Source: an uncultured Selenomonadales bacterium (GTDB lineage: Bacteria; Bacillota; Negativicutes; Selenomonadales; Selenomonadaceae). Taken from it: DNA of 6,493 nt. The stretch lies in NCBI GenBank assembly GCA_947167555.1, contig CAMVIO010000117.1, positions 1 to 6,493 of the forward strand. Direction: 5' to 3'. The first letter of the stretch is position 1. Each line of letters starts with the position of its first letter. Made by a program: the position numbers and the translations under genes. Shown here piece after piece: positions 4,000 to 6,493 of this stretch. Below the pieces are notes generated by a model. That model was given only the letters and a program-made list of their open reading frames with translations. It had not been told where the DNA came from and searched no databases.

Positions 4000-5655
4000 T
4001 TACCAAATCTTGCCCACGATAAACCACCAGCGATCCTTCGACGCGGCGTCCTGCGACATTCCGTCATACCCTCCGATGCGGCGCGCGTAATCGACACGCG
4101 CGAACCAGTCGTCCGGTTTCGAATAGCTAACTCCAATGCCCCAGCCCTTCGGCGTTGCGGATGAATTAGGCCATCCCTCAAGTCCTTGATGCATCAACCG
4201 CGTATAACCGGCATCGAAATACGTCGACAACGTCAGCCCCGGCAGATTTGTATGGTAACGCAGCTCCAATGTGCCGAGCACACCCTCGTCGCCCGAACCC
4301 TCACCTTGCGGGTACGCGCGCACGCCGTTCGCGCCGCCAAGATACATCTCCTCAGAGCTATCCAGATTGTCAAATGCTGTCTGCCCGGACAGCTTAAGCA
4401 TCACATCGGTCTGATGGCCGAGTGCCTGGATGCCCGTCACAGAAGCCTCCATTTTCGCGAAGCCGCCGCCCGTCTTGTTCCCTTCGATTTGATCGCGGGA
4501 CCACTCAGAATCCGCGCCTAGCGTTCCCGCCGTCAGCGTCACACCATAATCGACCACCGCCCCCGTCCAGCGGTTGTATCCATCCAGCCCGACATGCACA
4601 CCGTGGGAATGTTTCTTGTAACTGATGCCAAAAGTATCAAGGTCATCTTTCAGCATGCGGTAGTCATAACCGAACCGCCATTCCAGCTTACGATTGTCCA
4701 AATGATAAATCGGGCGGCTGCCAAACAGACTGACCGTGTCCGCCGTACCGTTCGCCCCTGTATTCGCGAAAAGTCCGCCCAGCTTGTAATCCATGCGGCT
4801 ATAGCCGATACCCAGCTTCGTTCCGCCGTGGCCCACCAGCGCCTCATAATTCGCGTAATAATTGTGCAGATTGTCGTTGGAAATCAACGCACCCACATTA
4901 ATGCGCGCGCCCGTACCGCCGACATTGTAAAGGCTTTCCTGCAATCCGAAGCGATACGGCCCTGACGACTTCGAACCGTAGTTCTCCGCGTAAAGCACCG
5001 TATTCGAATTCTTGCCGTCTTCCACGCGTATCGTCAGATCGCTCGTGCCGAAATCCTTGCCCGGGCTCAGGACGCCGATCGCCTTCGTTCCCGACAAATC
5101 GGAAATCGAATACAGCGCCGTCTCCAAAGAAGACGTGCGGATAATATCGCCCTGCTTCAGCCCTTTCAAAAAGCTGCGGATCACATCCTCCTTCAAGCGG
5201 CTGTTGTTCTCGATCCGCACTTCTCCGTACCGGCCGGGGATTACCTTGATCGTCACCGTGCCGTCCGAGCTCTCCTGCGCGGGCACATACGCCGCCGACG
5301 CCGGATATCCATGGGAACGGCAATACGCCGTCACCTTGTCCACCGTTTGGTTGAACACAGGCAGCGTCGTCTCCACGCCCACGCTCTCGGACAGGATCCC
5401 CGCCAGCGCCTCCTTGTTCAGCTTCAGCTCTTGCGCGTCCAACCGCACATTGGAAATCGTGAAGCGAACCTCCTTCTGTTCCGAAGGAACCTCCGGCAAA
5501 TCCGCCTTCACCGACGCGTTCGCCTGCGGCTGCGCCTTCTCGATCTCCTCGCCCGGCTTTGACAGAGACGAAACCGCCTCCGCGTTTCCCGCCCATGTGA
5601 GCAGAAAGGCTGCCGTCACCCCAAGAGACAGCCTACGGAAAAAACTCTCCTTCAT
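4000..5655 (-). CDS. Two-partner secretion outer-membrane transporter (TpsB, ShlB/FhaC/HecB family)
   Basis: This protein exports the adjacent large exoprotein across the outer membrane. It is 551 aa, the usual length for TpsB. A signal peptide (MKESFFRR, hydrophobic stretch, AEA near residue 27) is followed by a linker. A POTRA domain follows (about 64-139: FTISNVRLD, the LPVFNQTVDKVTAYCRSHGYP block, VTIKVIPGRYGEV), then a second POTRA-like region (about 142-213). The beta-barrel (about 214-551) contains the lid-loop motif YLGGANGVRAYPQGE (438-452), where the classical VRGY appears as VRAY, and it ends in Trp as expected for BAM-dependent insertion. The ATG at 5655 is chosen because AAGGGG lies 9 nt upstream; the ATG at 5661 would be too close. 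The gene follows tpsA by 13 bp and its ribosome site overlaps the tpsA stop, which suggests coupled translation. The substrate specificity cannot be read. Confidence 0.93.
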   Translation of the reverse strand: MKESFFRRLSLGVTAAFLLTWAGNAEAVSSLSKPGEEIEKAQPQANASVKADLPEVPSEQKEVRFTISNVRLDAQELKLNKEALAGILSESVGVETTLPVFNQTVDKVTAYCRSHGYPASAAYVPAQESSDGTVTIKVIPGRYGEVRIENNSRLKEDVIRSFLKGLKQGDIIRTSSLETALYSISDLSGTKAIGVLSPGKDFGTSDLTIRVEDGKNSNTVLYAENYGSKSSGPYRFGLQESLYNVGGTGARINVGALISNDNLHNYYANYEALVGHGGTKLGIGYSRMDYKLGGLFANTGANGTADTVSLFGSRPIYHLDNRKLEWRFGYDYRMLKDDLDTFGISYKKHSHGVHVGLDGYNRWTGAVVDYGVTLTAGTLGADSEWSRDQIEGNKTGGGFAKMEASVTGIQALGHQTDVMLKLSGQTAFDNLDSSEEMYLGGANGVRAYPQGEGSGDEGVLGTLELRYHTNLPGLTLSTYFDAGYTRLMHQGLEGWPNSSATPKGWGIGVSYSKPDDWFARVDYARRIGGYDGMSQDAASKDRWWFIVGKIW

Positions 5656-5664
5656 CCCCATTAT

Positions 5665-5670
5665 CCCCTT
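5665..5670 (-). promoter_or_regulatory. tpsB ribosome binding site overlapping the tpsA stop codon
   Basis: AAGGGG uses the last two bases of the tpsA TAA stop and lies 9 nt before the ATG at 5655. This arrangement favours translational coupling of exoprotein and transporter and argues for the start at 5655 over 5661 or the TTG at 5676. Confidence 0.6.
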
Positions 5671-6493
5671 ATCCAATCATTTGATTGAGATTCACAGCAT
5701 TGCCAAGCGTCTCGATCCCGATATTCGAACGATCGGCAAAGATTGCGCGGCGAGATTTCTCCTCATCCGCGTCCTCTTCGTCCTCGTCCTGCGCATCGAT
5801 CACGATAGACGTCCCCTTATTCTCGGCATTGCTGCTTGCGTTCGTCAAAATCTCCAAGAGCGCCTGCGAGTTGTCCCCGTCGCCGGCATATTCCAGCGAA
5901 ATGCTCGAAATGTCGCTCTCCTCCGTCTCAGGTACCGGCAGAGCCGCCTCCGCCGCAACCGTCTCCGGCTGTTCCGCCGGCGCCGACGTCCGGATAAATG
6001 CGCCTTCAAGATTCACCACCGACCCGGTGCCCTGGATATCCGCCAGCGCGGCCAGCCCGGACTTCGTGTCGCTGCCGTCCAGATTCACGCCCTTATCCGA
6101 ATACTGGAGAGACGCCGAAGACTGGCGCACCATGTGCGTCGGGTCTTGATCCTTCGATATCCGTGCATAAGAGAACTCGTCCGGCGTGAACTTCTTATCA
6201 GAAATCACCGTCTCCGTGACTGCCTGCGTCACAGGCTTACCATCAATCCCCGGAATATCAGGAATATCAGGAATATCCGGAATCACCGGAACATCCGGAT
6301 TCACCGGCTCGGGCAGGTACGTATTCGGCGTCGTCTTGAAATAATAGTTCTCCATGCCGTCTACAAACGTGTCGCCTGTTCCGATACGCGTTCCGTTCAC
6401 ATAACCAAGCAACGTGTAATTCCCCGCCGCCGTCGAAGTGTTCCCGTCACGCCCGAACGTCATCGCCGGGCGAGCGTCGCCATTCACGAACCC
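5669..6493 (-). CDS. C-terminal part of a two-partner secretion exoprotein (TpsA), partial
   Basis: The frame is open to the window edge, so only the last 274 residues are seen; the secretion domain and repeats must lie beyond 6493. Identity rests mainly on position, 13 bp before a complete tpsB, and on composition. The visible part starts with a beta-rich segment (YTLLGYVNGTRIGTGDTFVDG), then a proline-rich linker of repeated IPD triplets (about PVIPDIPDIPDIPGID). A Ser-, Thr-, Asp- and Glu-rich tail follows, with an acidic patch DAQDEDEEDADEEKSRR near the C-terminus and the final residues NQMIG. No cysteine is visible in this part. There is no LPXTG or S-layer motif, which fits an outer-membrane organism. 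The protein is probably a secreted or surface adhesin or filamentous-haemagglutinin-like protein. The exact family of the C-terminal region is not recognised. Confidence 0.75.
   Translation of the reverse strand, partial: GFVNGDARPAMTFGRDGNTSTAAGNYTLLGYVNGTRIGTGDTFVDGMENYYFKTTPNTYLPEPVNPDVPVIPDIPDIPDIPGIDGKPVTQAVTETVISDKKFTPDEFSYARISKDQDPTHMVRQSSASLQYSDKGVNLDGSDTKSGLAALADIQGTGSVVNLEGAFIRTSAPAEQPETVAAEAALPVPETEESDISSISLEYAGDGDNSQALLEILTNASSNAENKGTSIVIDAQDEDEEDADEEKSRRAIFADRSNIGIETLGNAVNLNQMIG
6251..6304. repeat. 9-bp tandem repeat encoding the IPD-rich linker
   Basis: Six successive 9-bp units (plus strand CGGAATATC and close variants such as AGGAATATC, CGGAATCAC, CGGAACATC) encode a three-residue period of the type P-D-I or P-D-V in the exoprotein. 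Two adjacent units are identical, so copy number may vary by slippage while staying in frame. Confidence 0.8.

Overview
The window looks like a chromosomal segment from a diderm Firmicute (Negativicutes; Selenomonas or a relative is my best guess, not proven). The reasons are a moderately high GC content, a complete outer-membrane two-partner secretion transporter with a C-terminal aromatic residue, and Firmicute-style signals: strong AGGAGG-like ribosome sites, near-consensus sigma-70 promoters and hairpin-plus-U-tract terminators. Every gene I can support is on the minus strand, so transcription runs from high to low coordinates.

Upstream block (6493 down to 3953): the C-terminal part of a large secreted two-partner secretion exoprotein (TpsA) enters from the window edge. 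It is followed 13 bp later by its dedicated outer-membrane transporter (TpsB/ShlB-FhaC family). The pair ends at a strong terminator (3953-3992).

Middle block (3921 down to 3230): a near-consensus promoter (TTGACT, 17 bp, TATGAT) lies just upstream of a perfect 8-bp inverted repeat that covers the probable transcription start. Next come a recognisable cobalamin riboswitch and its terminator. About 330 bp more of non-coding leader then follow. This stretch holds two tandem copies of an unidentified structured RNA unit. Each unit has a 10-bp stem that covaries between copies, a conserved TGCTCATACATTT segment, a GC-rich hairpin and a terminator-like hairpin. The leader is therefore about 650 nt long with three successive termination points.

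Downstream block (3229 down to 85): a 118-aa protein resembling DnaA domain I, an exported CbiK-type (class II) sirohydrochlorin cobaltochelatase, a terminator, a 358-aa CobN-family protein that seems to lack the N-terminal half and the centre of the chelatase subunit, another terminator with an extended -10 promoter, and a flavodoxin of about 175 aa. A strong promoter at 39-67 serves a gene beyond the left edge. The cobalamin riboswitch, the cobalt chelatase, the CobN relative and the flavodoxin together point to tetrapyrrole or cobalt metabolism under B12 control. The flavodoxin could instead belong to a haem- or bilin-related redox step.

The most unusual item is the pair of tandem covarying RNA units between the cobalamin riboswitch and the first gene. 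The shortened CobN-like protein and the DnaA-domain-I-like protein are next.
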